A stretch of 64,000 nucleotides of DNA from Brachynemurus nebulosus (taxonomy: Eukaryota > Arthropoda > Insecta > Neuroptera > Myrmeleontidae), in contig JAPWDM010000007.1 of assembly GCA_035578155.1 (NCBI GenBank), forward strand, positions 28,556,413 through 28,620,412, written 5' to 3'. A program made the translations under genes and the position numbers. Below, piece after piece: positions 1 through 12,000 of this stretch. Every line of letters begins with the position of its first letter. Positions within the stretch are counted from its first letter, which is position 1. The notes below the pieces were generated by a model. It was not told the DNA's origin and made no database searches. It was given only the letters and a program-made list of their open reading frames with translations.

Positions 1-12
1 CCTACAGTATTA

Positions 13-814
13 GGTAGCGGTTACACTGGATACGAATTCATCCGAAAATTCATTCGTACGAATTCATACGAGTTTATACGAATTAAACAAATGCATACAT
101 TTAGACATGCGTGGCTACACTGCTTACGATTCTTTCGTACGAGCTCGTACAACTTTTTGATACGATCAAAATATTTTGTTTTTTTGATGCGAATTCGTAC
201 GAAAAGAATGCAATGGATATAGAAAAAATAATTATTTTTGTTGAACAAAGGCGGTCTTTAAGGGATCAAAAACATAAATATTATCATAATAGAAAGTTAA
301 ATAAAAAATTGTGGAATGAGGTGGCAGACGAAATGTTTAGAGCTAACCTAAAGCTAACCTAAGTTAACAAAAACATTTTAAGTATGTGTAATAAAAAATT
401 AATTAACTAAATATTGCAGCTGAAATTCAGTAGATTTTAAAATGTAATTGAATGTGACTTGCGACATGTTCAAGTATTCTAAAAATTTCTGTTCGTCTTG
501 AAAAATTTCCTCAAAGTAATTCCAGAACTCAGCTGTTTTTGCTCTATATGAATAATAAATAATCGTTTACCCAGAATTATTTGTTTTCTATAATTAAAAA
601 TTTTGAAAACGGTGATTTTAATAAATAAGATTCGGTAACTGGATCCATTGTTTAATATCATGCAATATGTACTAACGGTTTTCAATTTAAATTTAAATAC
701 GAATTCGTATAACGATTCCGTATCCAATGTAACCACACAGTCGTACGAATGAATTTCGTACGAGCTCGTACGAATCAATTTTCGTATGAATTCGTATCCA
801 ATGTAACCGCAGCC
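13..814 (+). mobile_element. PIF/Harbinger-like element, non-autonomous
   Basis: Terminal inverted repeats start GGTAGCGGTTACACTGG on the left and, read inward from the right, GGCTGCGGTTACATTGG. They are bordered by TTA on both sides (10-12 and 815-817), the 3-bp target duplication expected of PIF/Harbinger. Both ends are packed with the word TACGAATTCGTA and variants (CGTACGAGCTCGTACG), a subterminal repeat typical of DNA transposons. It carries a MADF-domain fragment at 213-362, which fits because Harbinger elements encode a Myb/MADF-type DNA-binding protein beside the transposase. No transposase is visible in the 0.8 kb. Confidence 0.75.
213..362 (+). pseudogene. MADF DNA-binding domain fragment of a Harbinger-type protein
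   Basis: From the ATG at 213 the frame reads MDIEKIIIFVEQRR, then a YHNRKLNKKLWNEVADEM segment, then stops after 49 residues. The spacing of the hydrophobic helix, the YHNR turn and the K-LWNEVADEM helix matches the first two-thirds of a MADF domain. The usual LWD motif before the turn reads LRD here, so a key tryptophan seems lost, and the domain's third helix is missing. It lies inside the Harbinger-like element, so I read it as a decayed piece of that element's accessory gene and not a host gene. Confidence 0.55.
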
Positions 815-817
815 TTA

Positions 818-2404
818 AGTGAAATATTGTGGTTTTTTATGGGTCAATCCGTATTTTCGTAGAACGTAATCAATAATCTATTCCAATGCAATTTTAATTT
901 TATCAAATAACCTCAACACCAATCCTGCAACGGGATAATTTCCAAAATATATTTCATAAGTGACTCATTTTCATCTTCATAGACTTTTTTGCACTCGCGT
1001 TGTGACGTCATAAGATATCGATTGTCGGCTTGAATCAAAACATTTCGGTTCGACAATTTGCCGTGCAGCTTGATATATATCGGATCTATATTTGTCTTAC
1101 TTGGCAACAATATTAAAATTGTCAAATTTCTGGGAATGGAATTTATTTAATCAACAAAAAAATGTCTGTAAAAATATTTATGAATTTTTCCAGATTAAAT
1201 ATTAGAAAATATAATATAAATTTCTTATCCAACTAAATAAGCGATTTTTTTTTTACCTTTTTTAGCCTCCGACTAATTGTCATTATCAGCCATATAGATA
1301 TAAGTAAGCGATTTATTTTTTTGTCAACTAATGTCAACAACAGAAAATACACTCTTTTTAGAAATTATCAGGTATCGGATTTCTTTCGGATCAGACAGTT
1401 TCGTCTTTAGCATATACAGGTATACATATTGCACTCAATGTGACTAAAAGTTCAAAATATTTTCATAAAAACAACGTACACAAGTTACATACACACACAT
1501 ACATATGTGTATCAAAATATTATTTATATGTATTTTATGTAAACATCCTTTTTTTTCTTTTATTTATTACCTGCACCAATGAAAAGTGCCACTGTAATTT
1601 TAATTGACTATCAAAAGTATTTTTGTTTATATTATGTATGTGATTTCTGTGACATGTCATTTAAATTAAATAAATTCATCTTTTTTTATTGTTTTCAATT
1701 TTGAGAGATAGAAGTATAGTTGCTTGTTAAAAATTTGTTTTTCAATAATAAAAAATCTTAGTAAATACGTACGTCTTAGCTATTATAGTGGACCGTCTAA
1801 ATATTCAACAACTTTGCAATATATTTTATAAAAAATTTTTCCGATTTTTGGAATTTTCTTACTTTCGTCAAATAAAAAATGCTGTTCGTATTCTAAATGG
1901 TGAAAAATGTAATTTTTGACCAATTATATTCATTCAAATGTGCATAATTTAATGTAATTTAGTTGCAAAATTTTATTGAAATAAGTACGGTCCTGACCTG
2001 TCCGAAGAAACCCGGTACCTAGAAATTATAAATAAATAAAAATAAAAATAAAACATTACAAAAGTCACATATAATTTATGTCAATTTACTAAAATCTGCG
2101 CATTTTAAGGTGAATCGATTAGTACATACTGATAAATTTGTGACAAATGAATTACTAAGTAAGTCTATTTTTTTTCTCCACGAAGACTCTCGAAGATAAA
2201 CACAAAAAAGCGTTATCAAACCACTCAACAAAATTGTACCCACGCTTTTTTTTAAGAGCTGGATCCGCCCCTGTATCACTATATGTATCGTTTATATGGT
2301 AACAACGTTAACAATATTGGTTAAATTTAAAAAGCATATCAGAACGATTTGAACCAGGACAATAAAATGTTATGACTATCACTTTGGTCTTCATAAATTA
2401 TAAT
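818..2404. other. AT-rich DNA, no gene seen
   Basis: No open frame longer than about 70 codons and no protein motif. Near 2240-2276 the minus strand reads like a worn hAT end (ACAGGGGCGGATCC), but no matching second end was found. Confidence 0.5.
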
Positions 2405-2406
2405 TA

Positions 2407-3155
2407 CAGTAGTCGTCCAAGTTAGTCACTTCCAAGATAGTCACACTTCGAGTGAAATAGACATACACATACGTCATCCACATACTATGTTTACTCTTGT
2501 CTATACGCACATGTGCATCACATGTAATACTTGCATACTCACTACATACATACCCCGTGTACCTGCCGTGTGGTACTTTGTGAGGTAGCTACCGTGTAAT
2601 GTGTGTCGTGTGTGACACTGGTCCGCACAAACGAGATCACACAGTTTTTATAGTGGACTCTAGTACACACTACGTCGTCAAAAGTATAGTGACACCTTGA
2701 CCCAAGGGGGTGCTCACACTTTTGACGCGGTACTGTACTTAATGTTGTGGTACACTGCCGTGTCAAAAATGTGGGACCCTCCCCCGCTGGGTCAAGGTGT
2801 CGCCATACTTTTGACGACGTAGTGTGTGCTAGAACCCACTATTAAAAATTGGGAACAAGTTTGTGCGCGGACACAAATAATAAATATTTGTAATGTTGTA
2901 TTTTTCTAAAAATTCAAATATGTAACGTAATTATGACGTAGATGGCGAATTGCGCAATTAAGAGCTTATTTTGGTTTCAAATATAGTGTACCTTTCTCTG
3001 TCTACTTTGACTTGAACATAATTTTTTATAATAATATTGTTAAAAAAATTCCAATTTGTTATGTTAACTAAACATTTACCCCACCTGACGGACGTCTATG
3101 ACTTCCAAGATAGTGACTAGAGGAACATTTGTGTGACTATCTTGGACGGCTACTG
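2407..3155. mobile_element. Tigger/pogo-like MITE, TA target site
   Basis: Left end CAGTAGTCGTCCAAGTTAGT and right end (inward) CAGTAGCCGTCCAAGATAGT are inverted copies, flanked by TA at 2405-2406 and 3156-3157. CAGT ends with TA duplication are usual for the pogo/Tigger branch of Tc1/mariner. No coding frame inside. A long hairpin sits in the middle (2652-2840). Confidence 0.65.
2652..2840. repeat. Long hairpin (inverted repeat) nested in a Tigger-like MITE
   Basis: The left arm (about 2652-2710, starting AGTGGACTCTAG) and the right arm (about 2781-2840, ending CTAGAACCCACT) pair almost throughout, including CACTACGTCGTCAAAAGTAT with its complement. The pairing goes on inward (CACACTTTTGAC against GTCAAAAATGTG), leaving a small loop near 2741. 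It is more GC-rich than its surroundings. The outer flanks read TTA and TTA, so it may be a separate tiny element that landed in the larger one. Confidence 0.6.
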
Positions 3156-3890
3156 TACCAATAAAGGAAACGAAATTCGGCTATTCTTATTTCTGTATAG
3201 AGTAACCCTGTTAGAGAACGAGTCACTCGTACTAATGCAAATAAAATAACTGGGAATCGTTAATAGTACTCCAAACGATCTTCAGTCAAAGCAGAGATAA
3301 TTAAACACATGTTCTTCAAATGCGAAAATGAATAGGAGTGGCATATTAAGGGGTTACATTACTTTGAAAAAAAAAATTCTACTTTTTTTATTGGCCTAAA
3401 TGATGTATTAATCGCTCCCGAATGATATCCAGAAAGAATTATGACTGCGAAAACATTTTAAAAATCGTTTTAAACCGGATTTCTAAAATGTCTTCGAGCG
3501 ATTGAAAACGTTCAGAAATTTCTCCCTGCTGGGCGTAGTATTTTGGTCAGTTCTCTCAACTAGGTCAGGTATTCGTTACGAAAAAAAAATTCCCTAAAAA
3601 ACCCGTCTTTTTTGACATTTAAAAATGATTTCTGTGTTTGTTGTCGTCGTTGTCTAAAAATTTTATTCAAAACGCGTTTTTTGCGAAACAACTTTTTTCG
3701 GTCTGGTCGACCATAAAATCTCGAATCCTATCCAACCACTTGCCTTCAAATTTGGTATGGCCTTTCCGGATAAAACATAAACATTCTTAAAGTTTAGACA
3801 TTTAGAAACTTGGGTGGTTAAGGAGGGAGGTCACTTTTTGAAAATTTTGAGCTATATCATTAAAACCACTGCACAGTGGTCCAGTTTCTA
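3156..3890. other. AT-rich DNA, no gene seen
   Basis: No frame or motif supported. Contains many poly-A/T runs only. Confidence 0.5.
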
Positions 3891-3892
3891 AA

Positions 3893-4195
3893 AAAAATGG
3901 ACAAAAATCAAAAATGAGTTTGAGTAATACAAAAAATGGTATATAAGGGTTTTCAAGGTTGCTGATTATGAATTTGATATTATTACGTTGAAAATTCAAA
4001 ATGGCAAGTCTAAAATGGCGGGCAAAAACAACACAAAAAATAGTATTATTGAAACAAAAAAATGGTGTATAAAGGTTTTCAAGGTCGTTTTTAAAAATTC
4101 AAAATGACGGGTCCAAAATGGCGGACAAAAATAAAAATTAGTTTTATTGAAATAAAAAATGGTATATAAAGTTTTTCAAGGTCGCTGATTATGAA
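3893..4195. repeat. Degenerate tandem repeat, about three units
   Basis: The phrase AAAATGGTATATAAGGGTTT, followed by TCAAGGT(T/C)G and then an AAAATTCAAAATGGC segment, returns about every 100-130 bp (near 3935, 4060 and 4157). The units differ by substitutions and one lacks the middle. No coding content. Confidence 0.55.
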
Positions 4196-4199
4196 TATG

Positions 4200-5551
4200 A
4201 AGTGAGACAAGAAAAAACTAAAATTGGTGTAAAAAACGAAGGGACACATTGGGGCAAGAATTTTGTTTTTTAAAATAATCTACATACTTCATACTTTGTT
4301 GCAAAAAAAGCAAACCATCCAACTCGATCAAACTCATAACTATTTCTTATAAAAAAACACATAAACAATACAGTATTTCTCTGTAATAAGTACACCCTAT
4401 AGAAATATTAAATTACCCTTTACTATATATCCATAATGATTACTCACCTTCATTTTCAACTTCTATCACTTTTGATTTAAAAAAAAAGCGTGCAAACAGA
4501 CGTTATTAATGAACAACTAGAAGATGCGTACGAGATCGGTGCTCAGTTAGCTGTGTTTGATCTTCCCTTATCTGGTAATGCATACGGTATAATGGACTGT
4601 CGGTTTGCACCGAGGTGCAGTGGTGTTCCCCCTACGGTATTACGGGGTAATAAGTTCAAAATTACAAACTTCACTTTTTTATTTTGTAAACTGGATCACT
4701 GTGCACTGAACCGAAAATTATAAAAAATTTATTTCTAGAACCGTTAGGAGTAACTCTTTCTAATGATACCTCACACGATATATTAATTAAAATTTTTTTT
4801 AGACCAAACTAACCTCCCCCCCATTTTGATATCGTTTCTAATCGTTGACTACGTTACACAGTTTTCGAGAAAAAGTGATCGGTCAAAATTCACATCTTTA
4901 GGATAGAATACCGCCTTAATGCTGTACTGATCACACTCCTGGCATAGTTTGGCAACATTGACCACATCTCGAGAAAGGTTCATCCTGTACTCCCTTATGT
5001 AATAAGCTATAAACTCGATAGATGTACCAAATGTGGACGTGATCTCCGTACAATAACTGATAAATACATTCCATCTTCGTTCGTTTCGTACGTTGCTCTT
5101 TTTTCACTTTTACAATGCCTTTTCTGATCAATTTATTCAATGTGGCGCTATGAATAGTAATCGCGGTAGCCGTGAAACTAATTTAAAAATTTTAAAGTTT
5201 TACAAAAAGTGCCCGTAGCACAGTATTCGATATGACCCATCTAACGGGACAAAAGGTATATTTACAAAGTAAAACAGATGTTTAAACCAATATGTTATTT
5301 GTGTAGCTGAATGTTAGGTACACTTATTATGACAAAGAGAAACACCACCCGTACATGTTATAAATAATAGTAACTAAACATTGGTTTTGACGCAACCATC
5401 AGTGTGATTGCGACTATTGATGAATGAGGTGTTGTTACTGTGTTCAGAAATTTATTTTGTTTAATGTTAAGATGGAATCATCTTCTAAAGGTATGTCTCT
5501 ACGTACGTAACTATATTATTATTTATATTATTGTATAATTAACTAATTAGC
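4200..5551. other. No gene seen; one possible solitary transposon end
   Basis: Short frames at 4490-4723 and 4931-5140 have no recognisable domain. At 4908-4924 the minus strand reads TTAAGGCGGTATTCTATC, nearly the same as the start of a sequence at 35692 (TTAAGGCGGTATTCTGAT), so both may be ends of one element family. Neither partner end was found. Confidence 0.4.
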
Positions 5552-6639
5552 TACTTCGACCAATCCTCAAAAAAAATTTTTTTAAATACATTTTATTTTT
5601 TTAAAAGGTAAGAAATGGTTAAAGAAGTGGTCTAAACCCTGAGGGGGTTCCTTATTAACTGCTAAAGAAATTGGACAATTTATTACCAATTCACAATTAC
5701 CCCATGATTTTAAAATTGTGGGGTAATTGTGAACGTCATTCACAAATGTCCCCATTCGATCAAAAATTTCAGTAGTGTTCTTTTCAGAGTTGAAAATGTT
5801 GATGAAGATGCTGGTGACATTATTGTACAAGTTTCCGTTGTACAAACAATACAAAAAAAAAAAAATGTGTAAAGAGCGATGTTTTGTATATCAATCTACG
5901 GAATCATTGCTGTGCTCCCTTATCCAATAACAACTTACAAAAGCAGAAAAATTACTTGTTTTCAGTATCTTTGTGAGTGTCCAAGGGCAGTAGAATTAAT
6001 ACAAAACCATTTTTTCTTTCATTTACAGTATTAGACCTAATAGATTGTTGTTTTTTATTCATGTTAACTAAATGTATTCCCTTGAAAAAGTCTCACTTTC
6101 CTTGTTTTTGTGTGGAAATCTTGTAATTTTTTGATTTTTTATTTGATAAAATGACAAAATATCATCAAAATATCATTTTTAGTTTGTAATAAATTTGTTC
6201 CTACAATTTTTGTTATTTTTATTTAACCCTGATTTTTTGAACAAATTTGAGGTATGCGTAACTTGCATTAAACAAAGAGAAATTGTGGTCGCTCAAGTAT
6301 GACGAAAAATTTGAAAGTTGGGTAAATGTGAAGAATTTGAGTTGGGCTTTACTCTGATGTACCTCACTTCTCTTGTAATCCATTCTAAATAATTTTTCTA
6401 ATGGCATTCACTTTTCCCAAAAATTTATAAGATTTGCAAAACCGCACCGGGGAAATGTGAATGGCTTATAAAATTTTTGTTTTTTGATACGAATTTGCTC
6501 AAAATTTGTGTGGTGCATCCTGAATAATGTAGAATTAAAAATAAATCAACCGTAATGTGATATATAAAATAAAGAATACTTAAAACAACGTTTTTATCTC
6601 AATTTATGAAAATCCATTCACAATTACCCCGGTCAACCC
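5552..6639 (+). mobile_element. pogo-like element, left-truncated copy of the 44607-45912 family
   Basis: The right end (inward GGGTTGACCGGGGTAATTG), followed by TA at 6640-6641, and most of the body are the reverse complement of 44607-45912. The homology starts around 5552 (CTACTTCGACCAATCCTC), so about 0.2 kb of the left end is missing. Frames inside (for example the minus-strand frame 5582-5854) are broken. The two copies differ by many substitutions and small gaps, so this is an old insertion. Confidence 0.7.
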
Positions 6640-6641
6640 TA

Positions 6642-7366
6642 TGTACACTTGTCGCGATGGTTGAGTTCCGACTAAAACTACGGAGCAAGCACGAACGTTA
6701 AGAGACTGGGAAGCGTTCTTTATTGTCCTCTGTATACTTTACTTGATTAGTAAATTGGTTTTTTCTACCTGGCTGAGTTTTTTGAAACTGACTCTTGGCT
6801 ATGTGCAGTGGGGAAATCACTTGTTTAGTAAGGGAGGTGATGATCACATTCCACAAATTCCAATTCGTAACTCCAAATTGTCAAAGTATAGTTGGGTGTC
6901 ATTTCAAAAAAATTCCCGCCAATAACTCGGAATATGAAGCCACTAGCGCGGTATAGCGCGCGACACGAAGACACTGTACTGTAGGAACACTTGAAAATAA
7001 AACTGAAATGATAAGTAACCTCAATATTGCGAAACTTTACATCTCTCTGACACGAGGAAAACACTTTTATAAAAATTGAAAAGGGGTCAAGTACTCATCA
7101 TAGAGAAATATCACCACCAAACGAACGAACCGAAAGTGTGGCATGGCACCTCGAATACCTCGAACACCTCGCTAACTCATCGTTAAAACAAAAAATAAAA
7201 ATAACAGCTAATAAATAATTCCATTTGGTCACTGGTCCCGTGATGCGTATCGTGAGCATTCACAGGTCAATAACTAGATAGAGTGTACAAGACAAACTGA
7301 TTTTTGAAATGCAATTCGTATATTTATTCAAGGGCGTCGCCACCCAATTAGTTAGGGTACAGAGTG
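6642..7366. other. No gene seen
   Basis: Frames of 60-80 codons on both strands overlap each other and show no domain; I regard them as chance. Confidence 0.4.
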
Positions 7367-7902
7367 CAGCTGATCCTTTTTTGTACGGTGGATAGGGACC
7401 GCATAAAAAAAATCGCACAAAAAAATATATATTCAAAAATATCATAAATAGCTATAAAAAGATTAGTTCGGTGCAGATTATAAAAAAAAACTTTTTTATG
7501 CGATGGATCGGGACCGCATAAAAAAAGTTTCATCGAAAGTACATTACTCAAAACGCTCAAAACCTCACAATTTCAACAGAAGTTGCTTTTCTAAACAAGA
7601 TAAAGCCTTAATTTACACGTAGGAACATTTTATTTCATTTTTATAATATTATGAAAATTTTGAAAGATACATCTGTAAAAAAATTAAATTATGCAATAAC
7701 TTATGTTCTTATGCAATGGATTGATTAAATGCTTAAAAATCGTTAAAAAGTATTTTTATCAAAGAAAGTTATTATAGTAAATGTTTAAGTCTCTTTCTGT
7801 CTCTTGATTTTTATTCATATTATGCATTTTAATGGCCATTTTTTTAAAAACCGCTTAAAAAAAATCGCACAAAAAAAGACCGCATAAAAAAGAGTTCAGC
7901 TG
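7367..7902. mobile_element. Short Tigger-like MITE (family C), copy 1
   Basis: The left end starts CAGCTGATCC and the right end (inward) CAGCTGAACTCTTTTTTATG. The body carries repeated GGGACCGCATAAAAAAA and CGCACAAAAAAA blocks. The same 0.53-kb sequence recurs at 12848-13383 and 46569-47062. The right flank is TA; the left is TG. The AT-rich homopolymer runs produce many meaningless frames. Confidence 0.65.
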
Positions 7903-7904
7903 TA

Positions 7905-9127
7905 CTGATTAATAGTTTCAATTTCTCCAATACTGTTTCCCTGTATCTTAATAGATACAGGTTCTACCATCTCCGTCATCCAGTTTATATCGTTTTTCTC
8001 ATTTTTGATTATTAGCATTATTTAGAAGGCGCAAGGAAAGATTAGAGAAACAGCTGTTGCAGCTAATTGTAAATAAATTACAGTGCACATTCTGAATATT
8101 TCCGCTCTTAATAGCTCCGCTTCCCCAGTTTGGGACTCGAGCGTTACCCCCACTTTACCACCTATTATAAATTTTATAATACATATTTATTTCATAAGAG
8201 CTAAAAATCAAAAAGTTTGTTTTGTTTATTTTAAGTGAAAGAAAAATTACCTAAATTAAATAAACATAGTAAAACAACTTAAGTTAGTAATATCATTATT
8301 CGACTAACTAGTCAGCACTACTTATATTGTTCCACTGCATCGCTGATATGTATCAATTAGTGTATTCAGTTGTAAACAGTTAGAGATACATCAAACATCA
8401 GGTATAAAAAAAATTGATTTGTTTATACAAAACAAAAATTTTTGTTTATACAAAACAAAAATTATGATTTTATGAAAAAACATTTAGAGAAGCGAGCGTA
8501 GTCTTGCAATATTTTATGAGGAGATAATCAGTAAAAGAAAAATGTTACACAATAGTCAATGCTTTTTAATTAGATTTTAAATAATAAAATGCAATAAAAT
8601 AAACTTGTTAACTGCGTACATAAATAGCTGATTGTAATGAAAATGATAGGTATATCATTAAATGATTATATACGTAAGTCCAGTATACTGTTTAAATACA
8701 TTATACGCACATAGAATAATTATATTAATTATGAATATCTGTATATATGCATATATTAAACGTAAACCACTAGAGTTTTGTTACAATGTTATATAAATAG
8801 TAATTTAAATTTTTAAAGTACATTATTATTTTTAGACCCCCTTACTTGTTTTGACGCTCCTTAAAAATTTTTAATTTTGACAAAATCATAAATTATTGAA
8901 CTCCACTAAAAATTCTGAATCTAGACGTAAAGAAATTTTTTACGGACTTTGGTGGAGGAACAGCACTTCCTGGAAAAGCTGTTCCCCTTGTTTCATTCCG
9001 CGGAACTATTGAGAAGGATCACTGTATTTGATAAATTTGAGGAGTTATTTTGTATTACAGATATCATTTTATTTTAAGTTTAGAAACTTCTGTGACATGT
9101 TTTGGTTTCTATGTTCATTAATGGCTC
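7905..9127. other. AT-rich DNA, no gene seen
   Basis: Contains one tandem doublet, TTTATACAAAACAAAAATT, near 8421-8465. Nothing else recognised. Confidence 0.5.
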
Positions 9128-9966
9128 TACACGGAGAAAAAATTCATATAAAAATTACTGTGCTCAGCACTACAATCGACGTGTAAAAGGCGAACATATT
9201 CAATTTTGTACGATAAAAATATAAAAATTATAATTAATCATAGAAAATTTAAAGGATAGAATGTTCTTTCCGTAATATTAGCTCCATAAAATTTGTAAAA
9301 CAGCACAATAAAAAGTTCCATTGCCGACAGAAAAATATTTTTTAATTGTTTTTTTTACAAAAATTACCATGCTGTCTTAAAATAGAAGAAAAGTAGAAAA
9401 GAAGAAAAGAAGCTAATAGTAGAAAGAAAGAAAGAGAAGGCATCACATAGCGAGGCAAGCTGCAAAAGGTAACAACACAATCATATATGGAAGGTCACAT
9501 AGCCAGACCTGGTGGTGTTACCACCGCACCAGCTAGCTACCTGGTGTGATGTTCTGTGGTGTCGAACTGTCGAAGCAATGTTCAACAGAATGCCTCACAG
9601 GACGGATGATCATCGTTTAATTCATCATTTTCTCAATTCAGTATTACAATATATTGTTGCCGATCATTTTTGTATGCATCAATCGAAGGTCGGAAAAGAT
9701 CGGGCATCTTGGAAGTTTTTACAGGTACAGCCCAAGCAACATAAAGTTGCGTGTCAGATGCGCAAATGGAAGAGTACGACAACAAGAATTAAACTATAAC
9801 ATATATGCATAAGAGTGTGATAGAAGTTGTGTGTTAGTACATAAAATTTTACCATGCTATAATATATTTTTTACTTTGGTCGTCGATCGCGCACGGATTA
9901 TAAGAGAGCATGGTAATTTTTCTGAAATTTTCTCTACAAAAATTATAGGATTTTTCTCTCCGTGTA
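9128..9966. mobile_element. MITE with TACACGGAGA ends (family D), copy 1
   Basis: Starts TACACGGAGAAAAAATTCAT and ends ATTTTTCTCTCCGTGTA, giving inverted ends of about 16 bp. The whole unit reappears as its reverse complement at 52728-53511, including an internal block beginning CTGTCGGCAATGGAAC in that orientation. The 95-codon frame at 9512-9799 lies wholly inside and has no known domain. I could not settle the target duplication, so the superfamily is unknown. Confidence 0.65.
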
Positions 9967-9984
9967 TAAGCCGAAATATATTGC

Positions 9985-10270
9985 AGAAGAGTCGTAAAAA
10001 AAAAAACTTTTTATACAGTGGATCGGAACCACATAAAAATGTTAATTTCCTTAGGAGTTGCTTTTCTAAATAAGATAAAGGAATATTACAAAAATTACAG
10101 TATATTCATATGTAAAAAAAAAAAACTGAATGTTGCAATAGTTTATAGTCTTATGTAATGTACTGATAAAATGCTTAAAAACAGTCAATAACTAACTTTA
10201 CCGCAAATAAATGATCAAATTTATTTTCCATTTTCATTATACACTTTGATGGGTTTTAAAAATTAACGGT
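9985..10270. repeat. Diverged fragment of family C MITE
   Basis: The stretch ACTTTTTATACAGTGGATCG, then GAACCACATAAAAA, AAGATAAAG and a block ending near ATGCTTAAAAAC follows the order of the family C elements but with many changes and no clear ends. An old fragment. Confidence 0.45.
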
Positions 10271-10421
10271 ATTTAATAAAAGCATCAAAGATAATTAAAC
10301 ATTACTTAATCAAAATATAATTTTCTCAGGTTTTTTGCCATTTTTTCGAACCTGCAACTGCTCGCCCCCCCCTATGTATTTATTTAATCGTAAAGTTAAA
10401 ATAAGTTTTCTTTTGTTTCAG

Positions 10422-10662
10422 GGGTAAGTGGTCATGCGAATGGTTTGACATTAGCAAGATTAAACAGATCGTCCGATTAATATTGCTAAATTTCTTGCAG
10501 CAAGTACTACATAGGATCAGAGAAAATCGTTACAAAATAACAATTACTATAACTACAATGATAATAAGTGTTTATGTACGCTTTTAAGTGTTTAAGCTAA
10601 ACTAGCTGTTTTGTTGTCTCTGTCTTTAACCATAATAAGTAACATAGTGAACTGTAAACAAA
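10422..10662 (+). promoter_or_regulatory. mGluR: Probable 5' UTR exon of the glutamate receptor with splice acceptor
   Basis: A strong acceptor (TTTTCTTTTGTTTCAG, ending 10421) lies 241 bp before the start codon, with no good acceptor nearer. This suggests that 10422-10662 is untranslated leader spliced to an upstream noncoding exon I cannot identify. A four-codon upstream frame starts at 10434. The start codon context CAAAATGA is favourable for insects. This rests on the splice motif alone; a continuous unspliced 5' UTR is also possible. Confidence 0.4.
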
Positions 10663-11816
10663 ATGATTCATCAAATATCAATAGTATTTCTGTTCCTATC
10701 CACACTATTCTATTTCGGTCATCAAGAACACGGTTCAATCACTTTACCGGGTGATATAATCTTGGGCGGTTTGTTCCCCGTGCACGAGAAAGGCGACAAA
10801 TCACCGTGCGGTCGCAAAATTTATAATCGTGGCGTGCAACGACTCGAGGCAATGATGTACGCCGTTGACAAAATCAACAATGATCCGGAAATTCTTCCAA
10901 ATATCACGCTGGGCGTAAACATTTTGGACACATGCTCCCGTGACACGTACGCTCTAAACCAAAGTTTAGAGTTTGTCCGAGCCAGCCTCAATAATCTGGA
11001 TACCGAATCGTACGAATGCCTGGACAATTCCACACCACGACCGAAACGAAACAACACCGGACCAGTGGTAGGAGTGATTGGAGGTTCTTACAGTTCCGTC
11101 TCGCTACAGGTGGCCAATCTGTTACGGCTCTTCCATATTCCACAAATTTCACCGGCGTCAACGGCTAAGGCACTTAGCGACAAAACCCGATTCGACTTTT
11201 TCGCCCGAACCGTACCACCAGACACGTACCAATCGATCGCGCTTGTTGACATCGTCAAAAGTGTGAACTGGTCGTACATTTCAACCATCTACTCGGAGGG
11301 CTCCTACGGCGAATACGGAATTGAGGTGTTTCACAAAGAAGCGCAAGAACGAAACGTTTGCATTGCAGCCGCCGAGAAAGTTCCAAGCACCGCCAACGAC
11401 CACGATTTCGATCAGATCATCGCCAAAATTAAAAAGAAGGTCAACGCCAAAGGTGTCATCCTGTTCACCCGCGCTGAAGACGCGCGTCGTCTCCTACAGG
11501 CCGCCGCACGATCAAATATGACAAATCAAACCCTACACTGGGTGGCCAGTGACGGCTGGGGCAAACAGCAAAAACTTGTGGAAGGTGTAGAAACGATCGC
11601 CGAGGGTGCAATCACCGTTGAACTGCAATCAGAACATATGCCTGGTTTCGACGACTACATGATGTCATTAACACCCGAAAATAATGCTCGAAATCCGTGG
11701 TTCGAAGAATATTGGGAAGATACTTTCGGTTGTACGTTGCCGAAAAATGCACCGCTGACGACAAATCGCACATTTAATGTTTGCAGTTCGAATCTGAGGC
11801 TCAGCGAAAAAGTTGG
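10663..11816 (+). CDS. mGluR: Metabotropic glutamate receptor, coding exon 1
   Basis: Encodes residues 1-384 and the first two bases of codon 385. The product is a class C G-protein-coupled receptor of the plasma membrane. Residues 1 to about 20 form a signal peptide (IVFLFLSTLFYF). The rest is the upper and lower lobe of the glutamate-binding Venus-flytrap domain: GGLFPVHEKG (35-44), R51 and R56, LDTCSRDTYAL (88-98), GGSYSSVSLQVANLLRLF (140-157), SDKTRFDFFARTVPPDT (172-188), YSEGSYGEYG (210-219), WVASDGWG (293-300), RNPWFEEYWEDTF (343-355). By alignment to group II receptors the glutamate-contact residues are present (R51, R56, S144, A165, T167, D187, Y215, D297). Several N-glycosylation sites (N80, N122, N131, N285, N368) fit an extracellular location. 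The donor is GG|GTAAGT at 11817; read through, the frame stops at once at 11818-11820. Sequence and length agree with insect mGluRA, so the call is firm; the transcription start is unknown. Confidence 0.97.
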
Positions 11817-12000
11817 GTAAGTTACATTTTATATTAAATATTTATTTTCTTTAAATATTTCAATCAAATTTTAAAATATTCTCAATGAAAAATAAAACAA
11901 AAAACCAATCGATTCGTCATTTGGTTCAAAAGTTATCGTCCACGCCGATTTGAAAAACATAGTTTCGAGAAAAACACGTTTACTTTATTTGATATAGCAA

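Noticed and set aside
9512..9799. 95-codon frame with HHFLNS and CMHQSK segments
   Set aside because: Lies within family D MITE; no domain, and the other copy does not keep a comparable frame.
11817..11820. Gene prediction ending exon 1 at the TAA at 11818
   Set aside because: The stop is inside the donor GGGTAAGT; exon 2 at 42009 continues the receptor in frame with the conserved EQESK segment.
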